Assembly (NCBI GenBank): GCA_023248415.1
Contig: JAHFEP010000143.1
Span: 1-7,497 of the forward strand
Origin: Nitrospirota bacterium
GTDB lineage: Bacteria; Nitrospirota; CAKKRA01; 9FT-COMBO-42-15
Reading direction: 5' to 3'
DNA: 7,497 nucleotides
The translations under genes and the position numbers were made by a program. The notes beneath the pieces were generated by a model, which did not search any database, was not told the origin of the DNA, and worked only from the letters and a program-made list of their open reading frames with translations. Shown piece after piece: positions 1 through 5,393 of the stretch. Each line of letters starts with the position of its first letter. Within the stretch, counting starts at the first letter, position 1.

Positions 1-207
1 AAAAAAGAGCGGCAGGCCCTCGTTTACAAAATAATGGAAACCATTTTACAAATAATCGGCGCTATATTATTTTTTATCGGCAGCTTTCACTCCCTCTTTT
101 TGATAAGGGGCGGAATTGAATTTAACTCCTTTCCTACAATCATATTAATTAGCGGAGTGTTTCTTTTTATATTGGGAAGCCTGATAAAGTTAGTTAAGGA
201 AAAATAA
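1..207 (+). CDS. Small two-helix membrane protein, 5' end outside window (partial)
   Basis: The frame is open from base 1 to the TAA at 205-207. It encodes a short charged stretch and then a hydrophobic segment from the Met codon at 34. Counted from that Met, two likely membrane helices lie near residues 4-24 and 35-53, joined by a short loop with an Arg-Gly-Gly turn, and the protein ends in a lysine-rich tail. No good Shine-Dalgarno sequence precedes the ATG at 34 and the frame stays open upstream, so I prefer to read this as the C-terminus of a longer protein. A free-standing 57-residue protein cannot be excluded. No family recognised. The stop lies 18 bp inside the end of the convergent glycosyltransferase gene. 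Confidence 0.5.
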   Translation, partial: KKERQALVYKIMETILQIIGAILFFIGSFHSLFLIRGGIEFNSFPTIILISGVFLFILGSLIKLVKEK

Positions 208-900
208 AAGAGAGAGTCTTTTAGAGCTTTTTCTATAGTATATCTTTGAGAGAAATTTCGGACTTATCTTAAAAAAATATAAGAACCTTAAAAACCACAT
301 CATGAGGATGGTCTTTATTATACCTTCCTCTTTCCATTTTCTTGCAGAGGTTATTACGTTGTCTTCCAAACAGACAACCCTGCCTCCCCTTTTCATCTTT
401 TTGCTAAATGCTATATCCTCCATTAACGGTATCTCTAAAAAACCGCCTATATCTTTAAAGATATCCTTTCTGATAAAGATTGCATGGTCGCCTGTAAATA
501 TCCCTGTGAGCTTGGAGCGCCAGTTCATTAAAAAGGCAATCAGCTTAAAAATAAATCTATCATCATCAAATTTCACATTAAACCTGCCGCCTATATTCTC
601 AGAACCTTTTATAATCCTTTCTATTTCCAGAAAGGCATTATCTGGGAGCTTTGTATCAGCATGTAAAAAGAGGAGGGTCTCCCCATTAGCAATCTCTGCC
701 CCACGATTCATCTGATGACCCCTGCCCTTTTGTGATGATAAAAGTATAACACCTTTTTTCTTAACAATGTCTACAGTGTTATCAATGCTCCCTCCGTCAA
801 CAAGAATAATCTCTTTCTCGCCATTTAAACGTTCAATACTTTCCAATGCACTGCTGATATGTTCTTCTTCATCTAATACAGGGATAATAATGCTTATCAT
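190..900 (-). CDS. Family-2 glycosyltransferase, TIGR04283-like (arsenosugar-associated type)
   Basis: Complete 236-residue GT-A fold glycosyltransferase, probably using a nucleotide sugar in the cytoplasm. Visible landmarks are the N-terminal beta strand IIPVLDEEE (residues 5-13), VDGGS (34-38), the basic GRGHQMNRGA segment (59-68), the metal-binding LHADT motif (79-83, the DxD equivalent), GDHAIFIRK (137-145) and the probable catalytic-base region PLMEDIAFS (158-166). The C-terminal 40 residues are hydrophobic and basic, as expected for peripheral membrane contact. From memory, this short type matches the TIGR04283 group often found beside arsenosugar genes. That fits the arsM and VTT genes immediately upstream, but the actual acceptor is unknown. 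Start: the ATG at 900 follows AAGGCG about 7 nt upstream and lies 3 nt after the VTT stop, so translation is probably coupled. Confidence 0.85.
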   Translation of the reverse strand: MISIIIPVLDEEEHISSALESIERLNGEKEIILVDGGSIDNTVDIVKKKGVILLSSQKGRGHQMNRGAEIANGETLLFLHADTKLPDNAFLEIERIIKGSENIGGRFNVKFDDDRFIFKLIAFLMNWRSKLTGIFTGDHAIFIRKDIFKDIGGFLEIPLMEDIAFSKKMKRGGRVVCLEDNVITSARKWKEEGIIKTILMMWFLRFLYFFKISPKFLSKIYYRKSSKRLSLLFFLN

Positions 901-903
901 TGC

Positions 904-1563
904 TTACGCCTTTTTTGCATTAACAGCAGAGGTATTTCCTTTAAACCTTTTATATAATAGGGGGATAATTATAAGGAGAATCAAAAATGCAATTGCAAGA
1001 ACAAATCTCCGTGAACGGATATCTGTAATAGAATTTCCAAGATTCACATATGCAAAGGTGCCGGGGATTATGCCAACAAATGTTGCAAGGAAAAAATCTT
1101 TAAATTTTATTTTTGATAAACCTGCGCCATAGTTTACAATGTTAAATGGAAAAAGTGGAATAAGGCGGACAAACAAGACTGCTTTAAAGCCGTGCCTCTC
1201 TGCGCCTTCATCAAATATCTTTAGCCTGCCTTTAAATAGTCCTTCAATAAACTCCCTGCCCAAGTACCGTGCAGTCAAAAATGCAAAAGAAGCGCCGAAG
1301 GTTGCGCCGATAACAGTGTATATTGTTCCATAAAATCCGCCAAAGGCAACACCTGCAACAAAACTGATAAAGGTTCCCGGAACCATAAACACAGGCGCAA
1401 CAGAATATATTACAATGTAGATTAATGGCGAGAACGCGCCAAAGGAGAGGACAAACTCCCTTATAGACTCAGGACTTATCTTTGTGCCAATGTTAGTAAA
1501 TTTATAAACGACCAATGCAGAAATAACTAAAAGGATAAGGATTATGAATTTCAGGTTTTTCAT
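904..1563 (-). CDS. TVP38/TMEM64 (VTT/DedA-like) integral membrane protein
   Basis: 219-residue inner-membrane protein of the VTT (SNARE-associated) family. An N-terminal helix (residues 5-20) is followed by hydrophobic segments near 44-64, 66-100, 127-147, 155-175 and 188-205. Family hallmarks include PGTFISFVAGVAFG (62-75), GATFGASFAFLTARYLGR (86-103) and FVRLIPLFPFNIVNYGAG (131-148), then GIIPGT (164-169). Members are linked to lipid scrambling or transport, but no substrate is shown here. The reading frame could start at the ATG at 1617, inside arsM. I prefer the ATG at 1563 because the extra 18 residues (rich in His and Cys) are encoded by the end of arsM and a repeat-like 'gtcattgcgagc' stretch, and are unlike the family N-terminus. 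No strong Shine-Dalgarno supports 1563. It lies between arsM and the glycosyltransferase, so it probably shares their transcript. Confidence 0.85.
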   Translation of the reverse strand: MKNLKFIILILLVISALVVYKFTNIGTKISPESIREFVLSFGAFSPLIYIVIYSVAPVFMVPGTFISFVAGVAFGGFYGTIYTVIGATFGASFAFLTARYLGREFIEGLFKGRLKIFDEGAERHGFKAVLFVRLIPLFPFNIVNYGAGLSKIKFKDFFLATFVGIIPGTFAYVNLGNSITDIRSRRFVLAIAFLILLIIIPLLYKRFKGNTSAVNAKKA

Positions 1564-1576
1564 TTTGCTAATAATA

Positions 1577-1590
1577 CGCTCGCAATGACA
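1577..1590 (-). repeat. Repeat-like 'gtcattgcgagcg' fragment in the arsM-VTT junction
   Basis: On the minus strand this reads tgtcattgcgagcg. It resembles the start of a dispersed repeat (gtcattgcgagc...) that I recall from many bacterial genomes. Only this short core is present, in the 32-bp gap between the arsM stop and the VTT start, so chance cannot be excluded. Confidence 0.3.
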
Positions 1591-1595
1591 ATGTG

Positions 1596-2543
1596 TCAGC
1601 AGCACCCCGGCCCGCATGTTGTCTCGCTGCCGCTTTCAGTGTCTATTATCAGAAATTCCCCAGCATAAGGAGGTCTGGACAATTTAAATACTGTATCAGT
1701 GCATACCTCCACCATCTCGCCTCTTTTAAACTCATGGTTGTCATCGTCATGGACAGATGAAAACGGACCAAGATATACTGCATAATGACCGAGATATAGA
1801 CAGCGCTTGCCTTTTTTAAATTTAAAGCCCCGTGCAGTAACAGAATAAAATTTAATGCCATTGGCCTCTTTGTAAAAATCCCTTTTTATAATCTCTATGC
1901 CATAAAAGCCAGCATCCTTTGCAAGCCTCAAAAATTCTTCCTGCGTAACTGAGCCTGATATGCACTCGCCCCACAATTCTTTATCCCTTTTTATATCCTC
2001 TGGCACAGTCCTGTCTGATACAATATCAGATATCACAAACCTTCCGCCTGTTTTTAATGTCCTGTAGATTTCTTTAAAAACAGCCTCTTTATTTATTGAA
2101 AGATTTATTACGCAATTTGATGTTATTATATCTATTGAATTGTCCTCAACAGGTATCTCCTCTAAAAAACCATATTTGAACTCAATATTATTATAACCAA
2201 GGTTGGTTGCAACGATGTTTGAAAAGCCTCTTGCCTTTTCAAGCATCTCCTCTGTCATGTCAATGCCGATTACTTTACCAAAGGGGCCAACCTTCTTTGC
2301 TGCAATAAAACAGTCAACACCTCCGCCAGAGCCGAGGTCTAATAATGTCTCTGATTCCATTATGCCTGCATTGATTATAGGGCTTCCGCATCCATAGGAG
2401 ATTGAAAAGACCTCTTCAGGGATATGACTTATATCATCAGGGGTATATGTTACAGGGCAGCACAGCTCCTGTTTTGGAGCCACTGCCGCAGCAGAGTAGA
2501 AATCTTTTACATCATCGCGGGTGATTGCGGTATCTTCTTTCAT
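1596..2543 (-). CDS. arsM: Arsenite S-adenosylmethionine methyltransferase (ArsM type)
   Basis: 315-residue cytoplasmic enzyme expected to methylate As(III) with SAM. Numbered from the chosen ATG, the SAM-binding core carries DLGSGGG (69-75) and IGIDMTEEM (93-101). The arsenic-site cysteines of the family are recognisable in YGCGSP (C52), SNCVINL (C144) and GECISG (C194), with a further CC pair at 28-29. After about residue 235 comes an extra C-terminal domain of about 80 residues with C248 and C281, ending in a cysteine cluster (C310, C314, C315). Start: GGAGG at 2550-2554 lies 6 nt before this ATG. An in-frame TTG one codon upstream is too close to it. The stop lies 32 bp before the VTT gene. 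No ArsR gene or operator is visible. Family assignment is strong; activity on arsenite is inferred from the cysteine pattern. Confidence 0.88.
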   Translation of the reverse strand: MKEDTAITRDDVKDFYSAAAVAPKQELCCPVTYTPDDISHIPEEVFSISYGCGSPIINAGIMESETLLDLGSGGGVDCFIAAKKVGPFGKVIGIDMTEEMLEKARGFSNIVATNLGYNNIEFKYGFLEEIPVEDNSIDIITSNCVINLSINKEAVFKEIYRTLKTGGRFVISDIVSDRTVPEDIKRDKELWGECISGSVTQEEFLRLAKDAGFYGIEIIKRDFYKEANGIKFYSVTARGFKFKKGKRCLYLGHYAVYLGPFSSVHDDDNHEFKRGEMVEVCTDTVFKLSRPPYAGEFLIIDTESGSETTCGPGCC

Positions 2544-2549
2544 CAATGA

Positions 2550-2554
2550 CCTCC
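2550..2554 (-). promoter_or_regulatory. Shine-Dalgarno of arsM (GGAGG)
   Basis: Minus strand GGAGG, 6 nt before the ATG at 2543 and only 3 nt before the in-frame TTG at 2546. This decides the start in favour of the ATG. Confidence 0.7.
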
Positions 2555-2570
2555 AGTTTTATTGTATTTT

Positions 2571-2608
2571 CCCCTCACCCTTCCCTCTCCCCAAAGGGGA
2601 GAGGGTTA
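2571..2608. repeat. Palindromic dispersed repeat of the 'PLPKGER' kind
   Basis: A perfect 10-bp inverted repeat (ccctctcccc at 2583-2592, ggggagaggg at 2596-2605) with an AAA loop is preceded by cccctcaccctt. This wording matches a short repeat common in many Gram-negative genomes, which translates as PLPKGER in one frame. It fills most of the 84-bp gap between the cysteine-rich gene and arsM. The RNA would form a strong hairpin on either strand, but no T-run follows on the minus strand, so it is not a classic terminator. It could still dampen read-through into arsM. Confidence 0.7.
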
Positions 2609-2627
2609 AATTGCGGCTACCATTTAC

Positions 2628-2984
2628 CTACTTATTGGTTATATCCTCAATCCTAATAATCCCTTTGCTCAATAACATTGTTAAAAGTATATACCCGCCG
2701 CAAGGAACCTTTTTTTTGCCATGGTAGCTATCATCTCTGAAACCACAGCCGTCAATAACAAAATCGCATTTTTTGCAGAGACGCTCTTTTAGAAACTCAT
2801 CAAAGGGATAGTCTGAAAGTGTGAAATCTGTTATTTCTGATATTCTTGCTTCGTTAATCTTTTTCTCGCCAACCAAGTTCAGCACAAGGTCAAAGCCCCT
2901 GCACGCAAGCGCCTCGTCCCTTTCAGGCTTATAGAACTTGCAAAAGCTTTTGCAGATTATATTAATGGCCTTATCTTTATTCAC
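2628..2984 (-). CDS. Cysteine-rich small protein of unknown function
   Basis: 118 residues, no recognised family. Seven cysteines fall in two groups: C11-x3-C15-x12-C28, and C70-x2-C73-x6-C80 with C95 in a PCGGY motif. The spacing suggests a metal or iron-sulfur site rather than disulfides, since no signal peptide or membrane helix is present. The N-terminal third is basic and the middle (about 40-65) is acidic. The start is a GTG at 2984 with only a weak ribosome site. No other standard start codon lies nearby in this frame, and an upstream ATG is out of frame. It precedes arsM in the same direction across an 84-bp repeat-containing gap, and follows the Sco gene across another repeat, so membership in either unit is uncertain. 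A role in arsenic or redox handling is only a guess from position. Confidence 0.65.
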   Translation of the reverse strand: MNKDKAINIICKSFCKFYKPERDEALACRGFDLVLNLVGEKKINEARISEITDFTLSDYPFDEFLKERLCKKCDFVIDGCGFRDDSYHGKKKVPCGGYILLTMLLSKGIIRIEDITNK

Positions 2985-3012
2985 AATTAACCATTTTATT
3001 TATTATTCTGTC

Positions 3013-3032
3013 ATTCCTGCGAAAGCAGGAAT
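3013..3032. repeat. dRS3-like short palindromic repeat ('VIPAKAGI' repeat)
   Basis: A perfect 8-bp inverted repeat (attcctgc at 3013-3020, gcaggaat at 3025-3032) encloses a GAAA loop, inside tgtcattcctgcgaaagcag. This matches the ATTCCYGC-GAAA-GCRGGAAT repeat class known as dRS3 in Neisseria and seen widely elsewhere, translating as VIPAKAGI. It sits in the 80-bp gap after the Sco gene stop. There is no T-tract, so I do not call it a terminator. Confidence 0.75.
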
Positions 3033-3064
3033 CCATACGCCGCCCCTACTATCACCATTCTTTA

Positions 3065-3676
3065 TCAGAACCACCTTTTTTTCAAGACCTCATGTATCCT
3101 TTCAATTATCTTTTCTGTTTGATAGTCATAGCCAAAGAAATCGTATCTCCTCTTGCCGTCCTTATCAATCATAACAACCATATTGATATGCCCAAATTCG
3201 CCGTCAGGCCCTTTCCTGACTGCCACCTGATAGTCCTGCAATACCTTATCAATCTCTGCCTGCGAACCAGTCAGAAATGTCCAGAACAAAGGGTCTGCAC
3301 CCTGCTTTTCTGCAAATTTCTTAAGCGCCTCTGGTGTGTCCTTTTCAGTGTCAAAGGATATTGATATAAGGGCTGTCTGCTTTTTAAATTCTTCTTTCAG
3401 GTCAAGCTGTATCTCTTTAAATTTTAATAAAAGCGGAGGACATGTGCCTTTGCAGTTTGTATAGATAAAGTTAATTAACACGAGCCTCCCCTTATAATCT
3501 TCAAGCCTCACCTTTTTACCGTTCTGGTCTGTAAGTGTAAAACTTGCAGCAGACTCTCTATCCTTTCTTACAACATTTCCATCCAGATCAAGAACACCAA
3601 TTTCTGCCTTTTCCCTGCTGCAGGAAAGCATAAAAATAGATAGAATTAAAATAACTATCAAGAAAATCTTTTTCAT
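3065..3676 (-). CDS. Sco1/SenC/PrrC-family copper-chaperone lipoprotein
   Basis: 203-residue thioredoxin-fold protein, expected to be anchored on the outer face of the inner membrane and to deliver copper or reduce thiols during respiratory oxidase assembly. Numbered from the chosen ATG, a basic and hydrophobic signal sequence ends in a lipobox LSC (C19). The copper-binding CxxxCP motif is C75-KGT-C79-P, and the distal histidine is H163 in GHINMV. The Sco signature SFDTEKDTP is at 107-115. All three canonical copper ligands are present and the length is typical. Start: GAGAGG at 3685-3690 lies 8 nt before the ATG at 3676. A GTG three codons upstream overlaps that site and is unlikely. It lies downstream of the oxidase and NorQ-like genes, separated from the latter by a 126-bp palindrome, so it may be transcribed separately. 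Confidence 0.9.
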   Translation of the reverse strand: MKKIFLIVILILSIFMLSCSREKAEIGVLDLDGNVVRKDRESAASFTLTDQNGKKVRLEDYKGRLVLINFIYTNCKGTCPPLLLKFKEIQLDLKEEFKKQTALISISFDTEKDTPEALKKFAEKQGADPLFWTFLTGSQAEIDKVLQDYQVAVRKGPDGEFGHINMVVMIDKDGKRRYDFFGYDYQTEKIIERIHEVLKKRWF

Positions 3677-3684
3677 CTGATGCA

Positions 3685-3690
3685 CCTCTC
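3685..3690 (-). promoter_or_regulatory. Shine-Dalgarno of the Sco gene (GAGAGG)
   Basis: Minus strand GAGAGG, 8 nt before the ATG at 3676. It overlaps the alternative GTG start at 3685, which is why the ATG is preferred. Confidence 0.6.
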
Positions 3691-3705
3691 TTATATTTAA
3701 ATCTT

Positions 3706-3831
3706 AACGGCAAAGTAAAAAGCTCCAGATGCAAGGCGGAGCGAGGCATTCGCACCGCAGCATACAAGTTAGTATGTGAGGATGCGAGGCCGAAGCGACA
3801 ACGCAGCAGATGGACTTTTTACAAAGCCGTT
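3706..3831. repeat. 126-bp imperfect palindromic element between the NorQ-like and Sco genes
   Basis: The outer arms aacggcaaagtaaaaagctc (from 3706) and the complement of actttttacaaagccgtt (to 3831) pair with a few mismatches. The centre has catac (3761-3765) facing gtatg (3772-3776). Both pairs share the same axis, near 3768.5, so the whole block is one imperfect palindrome. The inner flanks are GC-rich and match only partly (for example ggcattcgca against ggcctcgcat). The right end reaches the first base of the ATPase stop codon. The wording resembles a dispersed repeat I recall from deltaproteobacterial-type genomes. No open frame is carried. It would form a long hairpin in RNA and may limit read-through to the Sco gene. 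Confidence 0.75.
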
Positions 3832-4643
3832 TATATCACTGTATCAATAATCTCTGTTATCGCCCTTTTCATATCAGGCTCGTCTGTAATCGGTTCTGCA
3901 AGGGCTGCGATACATGCCTCTCTCGTTGAAATACCGGACACAATAAGCTGTCCTGCGTATATTAAAAGCCTTGTGCTTGCGCCTTCGTCTAATCCTTTAT
4001 CCTTGAGGTTTCTTATCTTTTCCCCCAGTGTAACCAGAGACTTTGCTGTCTCTTCATTCACACCTGACTCATGCTTTACTATCTCTGTCTCCTGCTCTTT
4101 AGGTGGATAGGTAAAGGTAAGGGAAATAAATCTCTGCCTTGTGCTCTGCTTCAGATTTTTTAAAATATTCTGATAACCTGGATTAAAGGAGACAACAAGC
4201 ATAAAACCATCTGCTGCCTTTAGAACCTCTCCTTTTTTTTCTATAGGCAGGATTCTTCTATCATCTGTCAATGGATGGATAACAACTGTTGTATCCTTTC
4301 TTGCCTCAACAATCTCATCGAGATAGCATATTGCGCCAATACGAACCGCCTCTGTAAGAGGGCCGTCAACCCATACAGTCTCGCCGCCCTTTATTAAATA
4401 TCTTCCAACCAAATCGCTGCTGGTTAAATCATCGTGGCAGGAAACAGTAATCAGCGGCCTTTTTAATTTATATGCCATGTATTCTAAAAACCTTGTCTTG
4501 CCGCATCCTGTCGGCCCTTTTAACATTACAGGCAGCTTATTTTTATACGCAGCAGTGAATATCTCCACCTCGTTGCTGTGCGGCAGATAATAGGGCTCCT
4601 TTGCTATTCTGTAATCTTCAATCTTTGTCTGTGCCTTAGGCAT
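3831..4643 (-). CDS. NorQ/NirQ/CbbQ-type AAA+ ATPase (MoxR-related)
   Basis: 270-residue cytoplasmic ATPase. Members remodel client enzymes, for example activating NO reductase together with a VWA partner (NorD) or Rubisco with CbbO. Visible parts are Walker A GPTGCGKT (43-50), the SCHDDLTSSDLVGR segment (68-81) typical of this family, Walker B CYLDE (106-110), sensor 1 around SFNPGYQ (152-158, N154), the arginine-finger region STRQRF (167-172) and a sensor-2-like GASTRLL (221-227). Length and motifs are complete. Start: the ATG at 4643 has GGGAG 4 nt upstream. No VWA-domain partner gene is in the window. The heme-copper subunit I homologue lies upstream beyond the toxin-antitoxin pair, so that enzyme is the most likely client (inferred). 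It has its own predicted promoter in the 55-bp gap upstream. Confidence 0.88.
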   Translation of the reverse strand: MPKAQTKIEDYRIAKEPYYLPHSNEVEIFTAAYKNKLPVMLKGPTGCGKTRFLEYMAYKLKRPLITVSCHDDLTSSDLVGRYLIKGGETVWVDGPLTEAVRIGAICYLDEIVEARKDTTVVIHPLTDDRRILPIEKKGEVLKAADGFMLVVSFNPGYQNILKNLKQSTRQRFISLTFTYPPKEQETEIVKHESGVNEETAKSLVTLGEKIRNLKDKGLDEGASTRLLIYAGQLIVSGISTREACIAALAEPITDEPDMKRAITEIIDTVI

Positions 4644-4665
4644 TCAACTCCCTTTATTTCTCTTT

Positions 4666-4694
4666 ATTATATTTAATTCAGGTTTTCTAATCAA
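4666..4694 (-). promoter_or_regulatory. Predicted sigma70-type promoter of the NorQ-like gene
   Basis: Minus strand TTGATT (4694-4689), a 17-nt spacer, then TATAAT (4671-4666), a perfect -10. The expected transcript start is about 4659, giving a leader of roughly 15 nt that contains the GGGAG ribosome site. It lies just after the toxin stop at 4699. Confidence 0.6.
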
Positions 4695-4698
4695 TTGG

Positions 4699-5037
4699 TT
4701 ATTCATTTAACCATAATATATTGTTTCTTATATCCTGATCTTTTATATCTGAAATTAATTTTAACAGTGATTTAATAACTTTTCCTATTGGAAGCTGTTT
4801 TGAGAGGATAATTCCATTGTGTTCAATGCCTTTCTTGAGGAGTTCAGAATGAAGCTTATAAAAATCAGCCGCATTAAAGCTAATAATAATTCTACCCTCA
4901 GATATTGCATATCTTAACTGTTCAGCATCTGTCAGGCCCTTATTCCCTGCCTCCCTTGTAGTCCTGACATCATATCCTCTTAATCTTAAAGCCAATGCAA
5001 TATCTTCATGGACATCTTCATCCAGATAGAATTTCAT
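4699..5037 (-). CDS. DUF5615 PIN-like toxin of a toxin-antitoxin pair
   Basis: 112-residue protein of the DUF5615 (Mut7-C/PIN-like) type, presumed to be an RNase toxin. It opens with KFYLDEDV (D6, E7, D8), followed by a helix and GYDVRTTREAG (21-31). The family-typical LTDAEQLRYA segment is at 35-44, with D37 and E39. The next conserved block is SFNAADF (53-59). There the first of the usual two acidic residues (T-x-D-x-D-F in the members I recall) is Asn55, while D58 remains. Whether this lowers activity is unknown. It starts 2 nt after the stop of the DUF433 gene, with only a distant weak ribosome site, which suggests coupled translation from the antitoxin. Length is normal for the family. 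Confidence 0.85.
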   Translation of the reverse strand: MKFYLDEDVHEDIALALRLRGYDVRTTREAGNKGLTDAEQLRYAISEGRIIISFNAADFYKLHSELLKKGIEHNGIILSKQLPIGKVIKSLLKLISDIKDQDIRNNILWLNE

Positions 5038-5039
5038 TA

Positions 5040-5321
5040 TTATTTTTTAATTCCCTTAATGCCAACCTCTTCATTTTCAGCTATATCCTTTTCTATCTCC
5101 TCCTGATTATCATAATAATAAGAAAAAGCATCATAGACCTGCGCTGGAGTCAGGTGTGGAAACCCTTTAAGAATTTCTTCTATCGGCATGCCGGTTTTAT
5201 ACCACCTGATAAGAGACCAGACAGGGATTCTTGTCCCCTCAATTATACTCCTGCCTCCGCATATCCCTTTTTTACTGGTAATATATGGATGAGCCCTTAT
5301 TTTCTTAAGCGCAAGTCCCAT
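5040..5321 (-). CDS. DUF433 antitoxin (VapB-like) of a toxin-antitoxin pair
   Basis: 93-residue DNA-binding antitoxin. The DUF433 core is clear: the ICGGRSIIEGTRIPVWSLI segment (20-38), then WYKTGMPIEEILKGFPHL (40-57) and LTPAQVYDAFSYYYDN (57-72), which contains the helix-turn-helix. The acidic tail after 72 probably contacts the toxin. Start: GAGGTG at 5326-5331 lies just upstream of the ATG at 5321. An ATG four codons earlier has no ribosome site and overlaps this one. A strong promoter with a palindrome in its spacer lies upstream at 5361-5389. Gene order (antitoxin first, 2 nt before the toxin) is typical. Antitoxin function is inferred from the family pairing. Confidence 0.87.
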   Translation of the reverse strand: MGLALKKIRAHPYITSKKGICGGRSIIEGTRIPVWSLIRWYKTGMPIEEILKGFPHLTPAQVYDAFSYYYDNQEEIEKDIAENEEVGIKGIKK

Positions 5322-5325
5322 TTTA

Positions 5326-5331
5326 CACCTC
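5326..5331 (-). promoter_or_regulatory. Shine-Dalgarno of the DUF433 gene (GAGGTG)
   Basis: Minus strand GAGGTG, ending 4 nt before the ATG at 5321. It includes part of the alternative ATG at 5333, and so favours the shorter protein. Confidence 0.6.
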
Positions 5332-5360
5332 ATGATTTTATGAAAGAATACATCAAAAGG

Positions 5361-5389
5361 ATTCTACAGAATAATTTTCTCTGTGTCAA
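5361..5389 (-). promoter_or_regulatory. Predicted promoter of the toxin-antitoxin pair
   Basis: Minus strand TTGACA (5389-5384, perfect -35), a 17-nt spacer, then TAGAAT (5366-5361, one mismatch to TATAAT). The expected start is near 5354, giving a leader of about 33 nt before the ATG at 5321. It begins 5 bp after the oxidase stop codon, so the pair can be expressed independently of the oxidase. Confidence 0.7.
5366..5384. promoter_or_regulatory. Candidate autoregulatory operator (palindrome in promoter spacer)
   Basis: The 19-bp imperfect palindrome acagaataattttctctgt has ACAGA/TCTGT arms and an AT-rich centre. It fills the space between the -35 and -10 boxes and touches both. Antitoxins commonly repress their own promoter through such sites, so binding by the DUF433 protein is a reasonable inference. 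Confidence 0.45.
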
Positions 5390-5393
5390 GAAA

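Noticed and set aside
206..222. Possible terminator hairpin AAAAGA/TCTTTT after the small membrane gene
   Set aside because: The stem is only six mostly A-T pairs with no GC-rich core, and it lies within the glycosyltransferase 3' end.
302..715. Long plus-strand open frame inside the glycosyltransferase gene
   Set aside because: It is antisense to a gene with clear family motifs, has no ribosome site and shows no recognisable protein features.
767..1132. Plus-strand open frame across the glycosyltransferase start and VTT gene
   Set aside because: Antisense shadow of two well-supported minus-strand genes; no homology recognised.
1564..1617. Longer VTT protein starting at the ATG at 1617
   Set aside because: The added 18 residues come from the end of arsM and a repeat-like stretch and do not resemble the family N-terminus.
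2583..2605. Hairpin upstream of arsM as a rho-independent terminator
   Set aside because: The stem is strong but is followed by AAGGGTGAGG on the minus strand, not a T-run, and it matches a dispersed repeat.
2521..2727. Plus-strand open frame containing PLPKGER
   Set aside because: The peptide comes from the palindromic repeat in the gap upstream of arsM; the rest is antisense to the cysteine-rich gene.
2938..3174. Plus-strand open frame containing VIPAKAGI
   Set aside because: The peptide is the translation of the dRS3-like repeat plus antisense Sco sequence, a common false gene call.
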